This document shows positions 50,889-62,700 of a DNA stretch of 64,000 nucleotides, piece by piece (the stretch's first letter is position 1; each line of letters opens with the position of its first letter). The stretch lies in contig JACKPC010000007.1 of the NCBI GenBank assembly GCA_024233835.1, positions 248,001-312,000 on the forward strand, given 5' to 3'. The position numbers and the translations under genes were made by a program. This DNA is from Leptospiraceae bacterium. GTDB taxonomy: Bacteria > Spirochaetota > Leptospiria > Leptospirales > Leptospiraceae. Below the pieces are notes generated by a model. It was not told where the DNA came from and searched no databases. It worked only from the letters and a program-made list of their open reading frames with translations.

Positions 50889-51863
50889 TCAGTAACTATA
50901 TCCGAAGAAGGTGTAATTCATTTGACTTCCGAGTCCTATCAAATCGTTGATATAATTGGTGAGGTATTCATGCAAACCGAAGAAAAATATTTCTTCTATA
51001 TTGCTATAAGCTAATTGATAATACAACTTGCCAAGTTTCTGTTCAGCTCTATTCATATACATACTACCCTTTTCTCGGCTAATTTCCTGAGAAATTTCTC
51101 TTACCGAGATGAGGGCCTTATCCATACAAAAAATCAGGGAGCGGGGCATTTCTTTGTTGAAGATAAGAAGCTCGGCTACCTGAATGGGTAAAATCTTAGT
51201 ACCATAACATTTCAGGTAGGCTTCATAGGCCCCGATAGAGTCCAGCAAAGCTTTCCACTGGAATATATCTACAGGGTTACCCACATCTTCAATCCGTTTC
51301 AAGGGAATGTGGTATTTAACGTCCAGAATACGGGCCGTTTGATCGGCGCGTTCAATGAATTTACCGGCTTCGAGGAAATGAAAGCCTGTTCCTCGAAACA
51401 TCGTGTTATCCGTTACTCCCTGGAATAAAAAACTTCGCTCTTTCAAAAATAGAAAAAGCCCATCCGGTTTATTTTTGATCTGTTCTTTTTTTTCCCGGCT
51501 GTAATTCTCGATTTCATGAAATGTGACGTTAAGAATCTCCCAGGTTTCCTTAGAAATCATTTCTCTAACTCCCCTTGCGTTTTCCCTGGCCTTACTAATG
51601 CACTGAAAAACTGAGCTGGGATTTGTTTCGGAAAAGATTAGATATTCAATTACATTTGCCGGACTCGCCAGATCCTGAATTTCAAAGAAAGGCTCCAATT
51701 GCCCGACAGAATTTAAAATGGGTTCCCAGGTCGGGTTTATATTCTCTTCAAGGGTAGAAAAATACTGTACGGTAAGAGCCCTCGCTATACCTTCGGCTCT
51801 TTCTATGAGTCTACCCATCCAAAAAAGGTTTTCGGCAATTCTACTTAACATTGTCAAAGTCAT
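50889..51863 (-). CDS. Alpha-E domain protein (DUF403)
   Basis: 324 residues from ATG 51863, which overlaps the stop of the ATP-grasp gene by 4 nt; a start at 51878 is less likely. The protein is all-helical with LSRIAENLFWMGRLIERAEG at the N-terminus, the typical opening of the alpha-E/DUF403 family, then FLEAGKFIERADQTARILDV (~165-185). Members nearly always pair with a circularly permuted ATP-grasp protein, as here, and are thought to take part in making a small peptide-like compound; the product is unknown. Confidence 0.9.
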   Translation of the reverse strand: MTLTMLSRIAENLFWMGRLIERAEGIARALTVQYFSTLEENINPTWEPILNSVGQLEPFFEIQDLASPANVIEYLIFSETNPSSVFQCISKARENARGVREMISKETWEILNVTFHEIENYSREKKEQIKNKPDGLFLFLKERSFLFQGVTDNTMFRGTGFHFLEAGKFIERADQTARILDVKYHIPLKRIEDVGNPVDIFQWKALLDSIGAYEAYLKCYGTKILPIQVAELLIFNKEMPRSLIFCMDKALISVREISQEISREKGSMYMNRAEQKLGKLYYQLAYSNIEEIFFFGLHEYLTNYINDLIGLGSQMNYTFFGYSY

Positions 51864-53302
51864 ATATTCACCACCCATGTGTCTTTACTTCCACCGCCCT
51901 GAGAGGAATTTACTACCAGGGAGCCTTCACGCAGAGCTACTCTTGTGAGTCCTCCGGGAATCAGTTTAATTCCAGCAGGGGAATAAATGGCAAAGGGACG
52001 AAGGTCGATATGCCTTGGAGAAACACTTTCACCTGTAAAGCAGGGAGAGGTAGAAAGTTTTATAATTGGCTGGGCAATATAGTTTCTTGGATTTTGAAGA
52101 ATCTTTTTCTTGAACTCTTCTTTCTCTTCCTGTGTTGCAGCACTTCCTATGAGCATTCCGTAACCACCTGACTGGTTGGTTGACTTGATGACCATCTCAT
52201 CGATATTTTTTAAAGCTTCTTCCCGTTCTTCATCGATGTCCAATCTATAGGTTGTAACATTTTTGAGAATAGGTGTTTGATGAAGATAGTATTGGATCAT
52301 ATCCGGAACATAAGAATAAATAGCTTTATCATCCGCAATTCCATTTCCTATTGCATTCACTAAAGACACATTGCCTTTCCTGTAACACTCAAAAAGTCCC
52401 GGAACCCCCAATAGGGAATCAGGTCGGAAAACCTTGGGATCTAAGAAAATATCATCAACCCGCTTGTATATAACATCAACCTGCTGAGGCCCTCGAATCG
52501 TTTTCAAATAGACTCTGTCATCCGAAACAAAGAGGTCATTATTTTCTGCCAGTTGTATTCCCATCTGAGATGCCAGGAAAACGTGTTCATAGTAAGCAGA
52601 GTTGTATACTCCCGGTGTAAGAAGAACAATCGTTGGATTATCACTACTATTGGGAGCCACCGTTCGAAGCATCTCGTGCAGAAGGGCAGGATAATTATCA
52701 ATTCTTTGAACATTACTTTCTTTGAATATTTCAGGAAAGATGCGTTTCATCGTAATACGGTTTTCTAATACATAAGAAATTCCTGATGGAGTTCTTAAAT
52801 TATCTTCTAAGACAAGATACTCTCCATTAGAATCTCGAACAATATCGATTCCTGAAATATGGGTATGGATTCCATGTGGAACTCTCAAGCCCTTCATCTC
52901 TTTGATAAAATCCGGGCAACTTAGGATTATATTTTCAGGAATAACTCCATCCTGTATAATTGACTGTTCTCCATATATATCATTTAAAAAATGATTCAAA
53001 GCCTGGATTCTTTGAATGATACCTGATTCAATCAAATCCCATTCTTTTCTGGGGATAATTCTTGGAATTAAATCGAAAGGAAAGATACGTTCAATACCTT
53101 TTCCATCGTTATAAACCGTAAACGTAATACCCTGGTTTATATTGGAAAGACGGGCATAGTTTTCCTTTTCTTTTATTCCCTGAATGTCAATAGATGAAAT
53201 TTTTTCATATACTTCCTGATAATGAGGTCTGGGTATATTTTTACCGGAAAACATTTCATCATAAAAAATAAACTCGTCCGGGTAGTTCTCGGGGATTGTC
53301 AT
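51860..53302 (-). CDS. Circularly permuted ATP-grasp ligase (DUF404/DUF407 type)
   Basis: 480 residues from ATG 53302 (MTIPENYPDEFIFYDEMFSG); an upstream TTG frame adds eight residues. Typical blocks: QGITFTVYNDGKGIERIFPF, RIIPRKEWDLIESGIIQRIQ, LNHFLNDIYGEQ, DNLRTPSGISYVLENR, and the C-terminal PRHIDLRPFAIYSPAG. ATP-grasp enzymes join a carboxylate to an amine using ATP. It forms a two-gene operon with the alpha-E gene downstream. Confidence 0.92.
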   Translation of the reverse strand: MTIPENYPDEFIFYDEMFSGKNIPRPHYQEVYEKISSIDIQGIKEKENYARLSNINQGITFTVYNDGKGIERIFPFDLIPRIIPRKEWDLIESGIIQRIQALNHFLNDIYGEQSIIQDGVIPENIILSCPDFIKEMKGLRVPHGIHTHISGIDIVRDSNGEYLVLEDNLRTPSGISYVLENRITMKRIFPEIFKESNVQRIDNYPALLHEMLRTVAPNSSDNPTIVLLTPGVYNSAYYEHVFLASQMGIQLAENNDLFVSDDRVYLKTIRGPQQVDVIYKRVDDIFLDPKVFRPDSLLGVPGLFECYRKGNVSLVNAIGNGIADDKAIYSYVPDMIQYYLHQTPILKNVTTYRLDIDEEREEALKNIDEMVIKSTNQSGGYGMLIGSAATQEEKEEFKKKILQNPRNYIAQPIIKLSTSPCFTGESVSPRHIDLRPFAIYSPAGIKLIPGGLTRVALREGSLVVNSSQGGGSKDTWVVNI

Positions 53303-53444
53303 TTTTTTTACCCTCTTGCTTTGCAATAATACATCGCTCTTCTTGTTGCTTAATTCATAAGCAGGTAGATTATATTATTTACAAAAATTTCTTTATTTGT
53401 CTATATCACTTATAATGCAAGAATAGAGCCAATAGAAGTAATAA

Positions 53445-53687
53445 GTGAAGAAAAAATGTAAGCCTTCGGTAACCCCAGCTTTTCAAATTCCGGGAAGTAT
53501 GCTATACCAGTTTCATGAAGACAGCACAAAACCGGGAAGTGAGCTTGACCCCAGAAATACCCTGAGGCCCTCTTTCATGAAATCATTCATAATCCGGATT
53601 TCAATCCGGCAGATTGGACTCCCCGAGCTTTTGCAGGCAGAAACAAACAAGGGAGGCTTACCCAAATACTTACTCAGTGAATTATAA
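53445..53687 (+). CDS. Doubtful small ORF
   Basis: An 80-codon frame starting at GTG 53445 in the 350-bp gap between two minus-strand genes. Its content (IPGSMLYQFHEDSTKPGSEL, LRPSFMKSFIIRISIRQIGL) is not low-complexity and could be coding, but no good ribosome-binding site, family or partner is visible and it overlaps the peroxiredoxin gene end by 6 bases. Nothing else is seen in this gap. Confidence 0.25.
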   Translation: MKKKCKPSVTPAFQIPGSMLYQFHEDSTKPGSELDPRNTLRPSFMKSFIIRISIRQIGLPELLQAETNKGGLPKYLLSEL

Positions 53688-54194
53688 TTTGATTTTCCGC
53701 AAACAATCGAGGATTTCTTTAATCTGCACCCTTAGAGTATAATCCTCTTCTGCAAAGACAAAGCGTATAATTCCATCCTGATCCAGAACAAAGGTTGCAG
53801 GAATCGGCAACTGATGCCTGGAGGATCCATTACGGAGAGCGATGCTTAATCCAAAGGACCGGTATGCTTCCACCAGGTATTCCGGGTATTCAAAAACAAT
53901 TCCGTATTCCTTTCCAATGATATTTTCCTGATCCCAAAGTACTTGAAATTCCAATTCATTTTTTTCTTTTGTTGTTAGGGAATTATCCGGACTTTCTGGT
54001 GATATGGCGACGAGCTGTGCTCCGAGTTTTTTTATTTCAGGCAGGGCCTGTTGTAATGCTCTCAATTCCAAATTGCAATAGGGGCACCACCCGCCTCTAT
54101 AGAAGCTTATCACTACGGGACCTTGTTCCAGCAAATGTCTTAAAGATACCTCTGCACCGGTTGTTAGGTAGGTTATATATAAAAAATTAATCAA
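53682..54194 (-). CDS. AhpC/TSA-type peroxiredoxin, short N-terminus
   Basis: 170 residues. The thioredoxin fold and peroxidatic site are clear: GPVVISFYRGGWCPYCNLEL (CxxC), then QLVAISPESPDNSL, VLWDQENIIGKEYGI and LPIPATFVLDQDGIIRFVF. Relatives usually begin with a further ~20-40 residues (GDKAPDFxL). Here the frame starts only at MINFLYITYLTTGAEVSL and overlaps the TetR gene by 8 nt, so the N-terminus is shortened. It reduces peroxides and is co-transcribed with its TetR neighbour. Confidence 0.82.
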   Translation of the reverse strand: MINFLYITYLTTGAEVSLRHLLEQGPVVISFYRGGWCPYCNLELRALQQALPEIKKLGAQLVAISPESPDNSLTTKEKNELEFQVLWDQENIIGKEYGIVFEYPEYLVEAYRSFGLSIALRNGSSRHQLPIPATFVLDQDGIIRFVFAEEDYTLRVQIKEILDCLRKIKL

Positions 54195-54756
54195 AGACAG
54201 TTTTTAAAAAGAAAGCTATTGAGCTATCAAAACTCTCAAGAGTATTACTGCTTCGTGCCATGATCTGACTTCCGATCAGTAGATGGAAAAACGTCCGGGC
54301 CAGTACTTTTGACGGTCCCCTGGGCTGCTTGCCTTTTTCTCTTTTTGCCTGAATAAATATTTTTTCAAATATACAAATGGTTTCTTCTATCGCTTGGGCT
54401 AAATGATTCTGGGTTTCGGGCTCGAGTGAGTCTTTCTCTGAACTGAGCATGGCTATGACACAAAGTTTGTTTTCCAAAACTCCCAATCGATAGATCTGGG
54501 CGATTCTCTCCAACTTCACTTTTGGTTTATCCTTACTGTTAGCGATACTTTCATATTCAGCTCCATAATTATTCTGGCAGCGATCCAGTAAAGATAGGAT
54601 TAAATCTTCCTTCTTAGGAAAATGATAATGTATGCTAGCCTTTTTTATACCAATTCTGTCGCTCAGATCCTGATAGCTAACAGCATTAACACCTCTTTGT
54701 TGTACCAGAGAAAAGGCGCAGTCTAATAATTTCTCTTTGGTTTCATTCATTAACAT
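54187..54756 (-). CDS. TetR-family transcriptional repressor
   Basis: 189 residues. N-terminal helix-turn-helix: KLLDCAFSLVQQRGVNAVSY, QDLSDRIGIKKASIHYHFPK, KEDLILSLLD, a standard TetR DNA-binding domain. The C-terminal helical domain is the ligand sensor (TetR_C type, LARTFFHLLIGSQIMARS). It is the first gene of a pair with peroxiredoxin and has a perfect palindrome at its start, so it represses its own operon until a ligand, perhaps an electrophile or oxidant, binds. Confidence 0.9.
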   Translation of the reverse strand: MLMNETKEKLLDCAFSLVQQRGVNAVSYQDLSDRIGIKKASIHYHFPKKEDLILSLLDRCQNNYGAEYESIANSKDKPKVKLERIAQIYRLGVLENKLCVIAMLSSEKDSLEPETQNHLAQAIEETICIFEKIFIQAKREKGKQPRGPSKVLARTFFHLLIGSQIMARSSNTLESFDSSIAFFLKTVFD

Positions 54757-54757
54757 C

Positions 54758-54777
54758 TACCTACCAATTGGTAGGTA
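54758..54777. promoter_or_regulatory. Perfect 20-bp palindrome, TetR operator
   Basis: TACCTACCAATTGGTAGGTA is fully self-complementary and lies one base upstream of the TetR start codon. TetR-type repressors bind such sites, and the ACCNACC-type half-site is common to many. It almost certainly controls the tetR-peroxiredoxin pair; the divergent methyltransferase gene starts 90 bp away and may also be affected. Confidence 0.85.
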
Positions 54778-54867
54778 CTGATATATTTATATTTTGTCAA
54801 GCAAAAAAAGCTTGCCTCAATAACTTTCGTTTAGTATCTTTGGTATCTTAGCGAAAGGAGGAGTAGA

Positions 54868-55626
54868 ATGACAGAAATGGAACTACTAATTGACTTTCAC
54901 CTTGATGCTGAAAGACAGGGACCAGGTAGTGATGAAGATACCTTAAAAGCATTAAGTTTTATTGACATTCCCGTTGATAGTTCATTAAAAATTGCTGATA
55001 TAGGCTGTGGTTCCGGAGCTCAAACAATGAGACTTGCTAAAAGTCTTAATGGTAAGATAATAGCTGTCGACTTATTTTCAGATTTCTTAGTAAAACTTAA
55101 TGAGCGCGCAAAAACCTTAAATCTTGAAGATAGAATTTCTACTATTGAAAAGTCTATGAATGAACTTCCTTTTAATGAAGAAGAATATGATCTTTTATGG
55201 TCGGAAGGTGCAATTTATAATATTGGCTTTGAGTCAGGAATAAAAAGTTGGAATAAATATTTAAAAGCAGGTGCTTATATTGCTGTAAGTGAGATTACCT
55301 GGAAAACAATGTATAGACCTAAAGAAATAGAAGAACACTGGAATAATGAATATCCAGAAATTGGTACAGCATCAGAAAAAATAAAAATACTCGAAGAAAA
55401 TGGTTTCTCACCGATGGGTTTCTTTTTCTTACCTGAAAAAAGTTGGATTGATAATTACTATAGTCCAATGGAAAAGAGGTTTGATACTTTTTTAAAAAAA
55501 CATGGTAATTCTGATATAGCAGAAGCTATTGTAGAAGGTGAAAAGCACGAAATATATTTATACAAAAAATATAAGGATTATTTTAGTTACGGATTTTATA
55601 TTGCAAGAAAATTACCGGCAGTATAA
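54868..55626 (+). CDS. Class I SAM-dependent methyltransferase
   Basis: 252 residues. An AAAGGAGGAG ribosome-binding site precedes ATG 54868. Motif I KIADIGCGSGAQTMRLAKSL (~43-62), motif II IIAVDLFSDFLVKLN, motif IV EEYDLLWSEGAIYNIGFESG. It resembles the small-molecule methyltransferases related to UbiE/CmoA-like enzymes, but the substrate is unknown. A single gene, divergent from the TetR operon. Confidence 0.85.
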   Translation: MTEMELLIDFHLDAERQGPGSDEDTLKALSFIDIPVDSSLKIADIGCGSGAQTMRLAKSLNGKIIAVDLFSDFLVKLNERAKTLNLEDRISTIEKSMNELPFNEEEYDLLWSEGAIYNIGFESGIKSWNKYLKAGAYIAVSEITWKTMYRPKEIEEHWNNEYPEIGTASEKIKILEENGFSPMGFFFLPEKSWIDNYYSPMEKRFDTFLKKHGNSDIAEAIVEGEKHEIYLYKKYKDYFSYGFYIARKLPAV

Positions 55627-55689
55627 TTTTTCAATACCACATTTAACACGGTGTCATGCACGTTCCTATATTACTAACTAAATCAAAGG

Positions 55690-56433
55690 ATGGATTTGAA
55701 TAAAATGGTTTCATGGTCAAGATTTCTCGTTCTAAGTATTCCTATCACCAGTATATATTTTTATTTTTTATATTATGCTATCAACTCAACCGGCTCGAAT
55801 AAAAAATCTGTAGAATTTCTTTCGATTACAGGCGGCCTTTTTTTGGGAGGTTTAATCTCATTATTTTTGGGTTCAAAAGCATCTACATTATATTCCATGT
55901 ATCGCAAAGGTCTGAATCGAGAAGTTAAAATTGGAAATGTCGTTACCATATTTGGAAAAGCAATAGCTGAAGAGCTTGTCTATAGTTCGGCCAGCCGGGA
56001 CAACTATATATATTTTTGCAACGGTTTTGACCGTCAACTTGGTTCGGATGATGACTATATTCGATTTTGGGTTGTAGAAAGTAAAGTGACACCATTTTAT
56101 CTTAAGAAAAATAAAACTAATATTTGGGTTAACCCGAAAGGTGCAAAATTTCGAGCTAAATTTAAAGATGTTTATGTCCCCGGACCTGCAGGAGTTACAA
56201 CACCCGGTAAAGAATATCAGATTAAAAACCATGATACTGTGTTCGTTACAGGCCAGCTTAAAAAAATTTCTGATAGATATGTTCTTTGTGCTAATGAACA
56301 GGGTAAAATGATTATCTCAAATTATAGCGACGCTCAGTTCAAAAAAGACTCTAACCAGGAGAAGAATTTCTTTTATATAGCGGCCTTCGTTTTTTTTGCA
56401 TCTTCGATAGCCTTATTATCAATAACAGTTTAG
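55690..56433 (+). CDS. Membrane protein, possible GIDE-like domain
   Basis: 247 residues. Two transmembrane helices at the N-terminus (FLVLSIPITSIYFYFLYYAI; LSITGGLFLGGLISLFLG) and one at the very C-terminus. In between is a soluble beta-rich domain (KIGNVVTIFGKAIAEELVYS, VNPKGAKFRAKFKDVYVPG, HDTVFVTGQLKKISDRYVL). The NVVTIFGKA/DTVFVTGQL pattern resembles the GIDE domain seen in bacterial and eukaryotic membrane proteins, but the RING part is absent. The assignment is tentative. Start is ATG 55690. Confidence 0.55.
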   Translation: MDLNKMVSWSRFLVLSIPITSIYFYFLYYAINSTGSNKKSVEFLSITGGLFLGGLISLFLGSKASTLYSMYRKGLNREVKIGNVVTIFGKAIAEELVYSSASRDNYIYFCNGFDRQLGSDDDYIRFWVVESKVTPFYLKKNKTNIWVNPKGAKFRAKFKDVYVPGPAGVTTPGKEYQIKNHDTVFVTGQLKKISDRYVLCANEQGKMIISNYSDAQFKKDSNQEKNFFYIAAFVFFASSIALLSITV

Positions 56434-56700
56434 CTATTTAAAGTATTTTAGATTTTCCTAATTTTCCATAAAATTAAACATTAGAAAAGGAAAACCATAC
56501 TTTTGAATTCTTTTACTCTTCTATGCACCTTAGCCACCTCTTACCTGTTTGTTACAAAAAAGTAAAACAGAAAATCAAGAAATATCTTTACAAAAAAAGA
56601 ATAATCTGCAAAAATCACCTTAAACAACTGTTATATAGTGCATGAAATGAGGAGAGGGGCTAGCTGTATGCCCTCCCTATTTTAAAAAAAAGAGGCAAAG
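56434..56700. other. Upstream region of giant lipoprotein gene
   Basis: AT-rich, no gene seen. It holds a weak inverted pair GAGGGGC/GCCCTC around 56653-56674, some 30 bp before the ATG at 56701, and an AGAGG ribosome-binding site close to the start. The promoter must lie here, but no convincing -35/-10 pair stands out. Confidence 0.4.
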
Positions 56701-59700
56701 ATGAAAGCGCGAATACTATCAATCGTGTTGGTGTTATTGTTTGTTATATCCTGTAGTAGACATAAGGCGGATGATTTTCGTCAAAATCTCTTAACGTATC
56801 TGAGCCTCATATCCGGCGACCCTGTGAATGTAAAGGGCAAGGTAATGAAAGGGGAGATTAAGAATGCCCTGGTGCGAATCATTCCCCTCGGAGTGGATGG
56901 AAGCTGTGATCGTTCGAGTTCGGCGAAAGTATTAGCCCGGACCTACACGGACAGTGAAGGGAAATACTCGGTGACTTATGCCCGTTCGGGACAGCCTGTC
57001 TGCGTGGTAGTGAGTCCTCACCCGGATGGGGGTAGCACCATGTATGACGAAAAATCCAAAAAAGACATTCCCTGGACGGACTCTTCCTTTTACCTGCAAT
57101 CGGTGACAAGGGAGCCGGCAACGGTAAAACCGGACGCTTCTGACCTAAGTTCCGCAAGCAAGATGAATACGAAATTAGATTATGCGAATGTAAGCCCCCT
57201 GACAAGGATAGCGAGTAAGAGGCTGGAAACCCTGGGAAAAGATAATTCTTCCAGAGACAATTTAGATAAACTCTCCAAACAGGCGAACCAGGAAGTAGTG
57301 CTTCGTTTTGGTTTATTCAGTAATTCTGCAAGCAGCATCAATACGAATACTCCGAGCGGGGTAGATGCACCGAAGTTCCAGGTGCAAGAAGGAAATAATA
57401 GTTTAAGCATTTCAGATACAGTTCCGGAAATCTCGAACTACAATGTGGATTTATCCTCCGACTCGGAAGAAGCAAAGAAGATGAAGCTTATTTTAGGAGG
57501 AATCTCACAGGTAGCGAATAACGTGAAGAACACCTCGACGGTAACCGGTGGCGATGTGGAAAATGTCATACAGGCTTTTGAGAAGTCGATGCAGAGCGGA
57601 GAGTTCAAGTCTACGGATGAGAACGGGGAAGCGATTCGAATCGGTCTGGATGAGAACGAGACGAATTTGGGAGAATCTCCCCTGAAAAACGTGTTACAGG
57701 AAGCTACGATTCAATATGCGAGGGAAGGAGGAGCGGAAGACTTGAGCCTGAGTATAGAAGAAGTGGCAGAGAAAGTGACTTTCTTTGATGCTTCAGAACC
57801 CGGCTTTACTCCCTCGGCTGCTACCTTTTCCGGCAAGCAGGAAATCAAGATCGAGAGTGTAGATCCCGCTCAGAAGATCTACTACACAACAGACGGAACG
57901 AGTCCCGTATGTGAAAAGAGTTCCGTATATACAGAACCCGTAATATTAGATAAGTTAGGCGAAACGACTCTAAAAGCCATAGCCTGCAAAGACTCACAGT
58001 CATCGAAAATTCGAAGCGGTGTTTACAAAATAGTCAAAAACATTATTGCGAAACCCTCGGTAACACCGGATGCAGGAGAATACAACAACAGTGTAAGTGT
58101 AACTTTAAGCCTGAATGCGGGTTCAAAGATATACTACACCCTCGATGGAAGCCTTCCTTCCTGTGATGGTAGCTCCGGAACCGAGTATTCTGCTGCTATC
58201 AGCATGAATGTATCCTTCAAGTTAAGCGCGATAGCCTGTAATGGAAGCCTCGAAGAGTCGAGAGAAGTGGTAAAGAGCTACCGCATCATTCAGCCACCCT
58301 ACGGTCTGAGCTATGCAAGCACGAGTTCTGTATATACTAAAAATGGAAGTATTCTTCCGAACTTTGCTACGGTCAGCGGGGAAAATTTGAGTTTTTCTGT
58401 AAGTCCGAATTTACCTTCGGGTTTGAGTTTTGATACGGTAACGGGTCGTATCACGGGCACACCCACATCCTCTTCCGAGCTATTAAAGTATACCGTGACC
58501 GCGAAGAATACGGCAGGTGAAACCAAAACGGAAATCCAGATAGCGGTAAACGAAGAGGCCCCGACCTATCTGGGCTACACAGAACCGGCTGTCACTTACA
58601 CACAGAATACCTTAATCCAGCCGAATAGTCCTCTGATAGCGGGTTCGGGTCTGTCCTACAAAGTGGAGCCAGCTCTACCTTCAGGACTTGTTTTAAACTC
58701 GAAGACGGGTGTGATAAGCGGGATTCCCTCTACCGTAAACGCATCTACTAAATACACCGTGACAGCCACGAATACAGGGGGTTCTATCAGCACAGAGCTT
58801 GTGCTGACGGTGAATGATGCGGCTCCGAGTTCATTGAATTATGGAATCTCGTCTCTTCTTCTCACGAAAGACGTGAGTATCAGCCCGATAATGCCGAGTG
58901 TAACGGGAACGGTGACGGCGTATACGGTGAGTCCTTCTCTTCCTCCGGTGCTGAAGTTAGACCCGTCTACGGGTAAGTTATACGGCACTCCTTCTGCCTT
59001 GCAGCTTACACCCGAGACCTATACGGTGACAGCAAGTAACGTATCGGGTTCGAGTGTGTATAGCTTCCAGATTACGGTAGAAGATTCAGCACCTAAGGGG
59101 CTGAGCTACCCCGTATCTTCTCTGAGCCTTACAAAGGGAGTAAGTCTTTCTTCTATTATCCCGGTGGTAAGCGGGACTGTCACAGCCTATTCGGTATCGC
59201 CCTCACTACCCTCAGGACTTGTCCTGAACACGAGGACGGGAGAACTGAGTGGTATTCCTCAGAGTCCCCAGTCTGTAACGACCTATACCATCACCGCGGT
59301 GAATACAAAAGGAAGCGTGAGTTTTCCCTTATATATCACTGTAGAAGATACAGCTCCTTCGGCCCTGAGCTATGTGAACTCCAGTTACCGGTATACAAAG
59401 GGAGTGACCATAAGTCCTATAGTTCCGAGTGTAACGGGAACGGTGACCCGCTACAGTGTAGCACCTTCTTTACCGGCGGGTTTAAACATCAACTCGATAA
59501 CAGGAGTAATATCAGGAACACCGGAAGCAGCCACAACCATATCTTCTTACACGGTGACAGCTTCGAACCCGAAAGGAAGTATCAGCTTTCCCTTAAGTAT
59601 TACCGTATCGGAGGGAGCCCCTTCGGGTTTAAACTATGCGGGCTCACCCTATATCTTCACCAAAGCTTCTCCGATTCAGACCCTGAAGCCCAATCTAACG

Positions 59701-62700
59701 GGAACTGCTTCCTCCTATACAGTGAGTCCTGCTCTGCCTTCGGGTTTAAACATCAACTCGGTGACAGGAGAAATATCGGGAACACCATTAAGCCTGGCTG
59801 CAAATACTACGTATACAGTAACAGCCTCGAATGCCTATGGAAGTGTAAGCTTTCCTTTACAGCTCACAGTGAACGACTACCCCCCGTATTCCCTGTCGTA
59901 TTCAAAGTCTGCTTATATCTTTACAAAAGGTATCAGTATTGCAGCTTTAAGCCCCTCGATTTCCGGCACTGTAATTTCGTATTCGGTGAGCCCTGCCCTG
60001 CCATCCGGTTTAAGCATCAACCAGACAACAGGGGTAATATCCGGAACACCGACTGCTGTGAGTGGCACGACAACATATCTGGTAGTCGCGACTAATTCAG
60101 CGGGTTCTACGAGTATCTCTCTGAATCTATCCATAGTGGAAGGAGCCCCCACCACTCTTTCCTACAGCTCTTCTTCCTATACCTACACAAGGGGAGTTAC
60201 GATAGCTTCATTGAGTCCCACGGTAACGGGCACGGTGAGTTCGTATTCGGTGAGTCCTGCCTTACCGCAGGGCTTATCTCTGAACGTAAGCACAGGAGTA
60301 ATATCGGGAACACCTGAACTGGCATCTGCATCGAATACCTATACGGTAACGGCTGCGAATCCATCGGGCTCTACTGCCTATAGCTTTAGCATACAGGTAA
60401 CGGAGGGAGCACCGAGTTCGCTTGTGTATGCGGGTTCTCCCTATGTCTTAACCCAGAACCTGGCCATGAGTCCGGTTACACCTGCACTCACAGGAACTGC
60501 TACGTCTTTCTCCATAACACCGTCTCTGCCATCGGGCTTATCCTTAAATGCAACGACCGGGGTTCTATCGGGGAACCCTCAGGTCAGTGCCGTAAGCCAG
60601 ACCTACACAGTAACGGCTACTAATAGCTACGGCTCCACTACAGCGAGCTTTAGTCTGGAAGTAGCCACTGCCTATTACGTGGTGAGGCCTACCGTATCGG
60701 GTCTTCTGGGAAGTGGCTTACAGCTTTCCGATGGAACGAATACGATAAGCCCCACAGCCAATGGTAGCTGGGCTTTCCCGGCAAGGGCTTCCGGTCTCAG
60801 TTATAACGTGACAGTGGCAACACAGCCAACAAATCCCTGGCAGACCTGCTCAGTTACAAACGGTAGCGGGACTTTAACCGTTTCTGATGTGACGAATGTA
60901 ACAGTCAGTTGTGTTACCAACACCTATACGATGGGAGGCACAATCAGTGGTTTTGGTTCGGGAACGGACTTAAGTATAACGGATGGAGCCGGTAATACAT
61001 TGACCCTGCCTGCAGGAAGCAGCACCTTCACTTTTCCCCTGCGGGATAGTGGCAGTAGCTACAGTGTGACTATTGCGACCCAGCCGACTTCTCCCTGGCA
61101 GACCTGTACGGTGACCAATGGTAGCGGTAATTTAACAAATGCGAATATAACGAATGTAAGTATTAGCTGCACTGTGAATACCTATACCATGTCGGGTTTT
61201 ATATCGGGACAGGCAAATACTTCGACTTTAATCATCAATAATGGTACAGCCAATGTGACTCTTACCGGTCAGTCGAGTGACTACAATTATACGGAAAATC
61301 TAAACAGTGGCACTTCGTACAACTATACAATAGTGCAACAACCTCCGGGACAGTACTGTGTATTTGTCATGCAGACCCTACTTTCCGGGACTGTGACAAA
61401 CTCGAACCTTAACAACTTCGGCATCAACTGTGTGAACGGCTATCTGGTGAGTGGTCATATCTTATCTGCACCTCCTGCACCCGCTCCTTTTCATCTTTAT
61501 CAGGGGGAAGTTGTCAGTTATATTGGAGATGGGGTGTCAGCATCAGGACCGGTAGATGGAGCCATCGCGGGAACAGCTAAAGTTTCCTATAACAAAGGAC
61601 TTACCTTTGATGGAAGCAATTATTATTTTGTTGACTCAGGAACATGCATACGCCAGATTCGTGTTGCAACATCAGACATTGCAACGGCTGCTGGAATTTG
61701 TGGTACTGTAGGTTTTGCGGATGGCACTCAGGCAGCAGCACGCTTTTCAAATCTTTTTGATCTTACAACTGATGGTACATATTTATATGCTGCCGAACTA
61801 GATGGAAATAGAATTCGTAGAATAAAAATAGGAACCTGGGAAGTCACGACTCTTGCAGGTGATAACACTACAGCCTCTCCTGCGGGTGCATTTTTGGATG
61901 GAACAGGAACTAACGTTAGATTTAATGGAGTTCATGGAATTATTTATAAAGACGGTTTTCTTTATATTTCTGATGTTTACAATCATAGAATAAGAAAGTT
62001 AAACCTGCTAACTACTGAGGTAACAACGATTGTTGGAAATGGAACAGCCACAACAACAGCCGGAAACCCGGGAACATCTGCCACAATTTATTCTCCGACT
62101 TATATGACAATCGTTGGAAATTATCTTTATGTCGCAAGTGATAGCAGAGTAATTTCAAGAATTCTATTGGATGGCACAAGTTATCCGATGGATATATTTG
62201 CCGGTGTTTCCGATGCAAGCGGTACTGTAGATGGTTATCGAACTTCAGCTAAATTTGGTCTAATCAGGGGTCTATCTACCGATGGAGTAGATAATATTTA
62301 TATATCAGATAATGGAAATTATACCATTAGAACTTTAAATATTTCGAACGGCATGGTCAATACCATCTCAGGAAGAAATGGAATCCTTGCATTCCAGGCA
62401 GGAGTGGGGGTTTCTGCTACCCATAATTACCCTTACACAATTCTTTTTGATGGAAAAAACCTTTTATTGGATGAGAGTAATCGAATTGTTAAGATCAAAA
62501 ACAACGGTCTCGTTGGCTACTGGCCTCTCACAGCGAGTGCCGCTGATTATGCCGGTAGTAACAACGGAACCTTAAACGGAGCCCCTGCATTTACTGCTGC
62601 TGATAGATTTGGTGTGGTTAATCAGGCGATTACTTTTAATGGTAGCACACAGAATATCAGTGTTCCCCATAATACCAGTTTGTCCAATTCCAATATGAGT

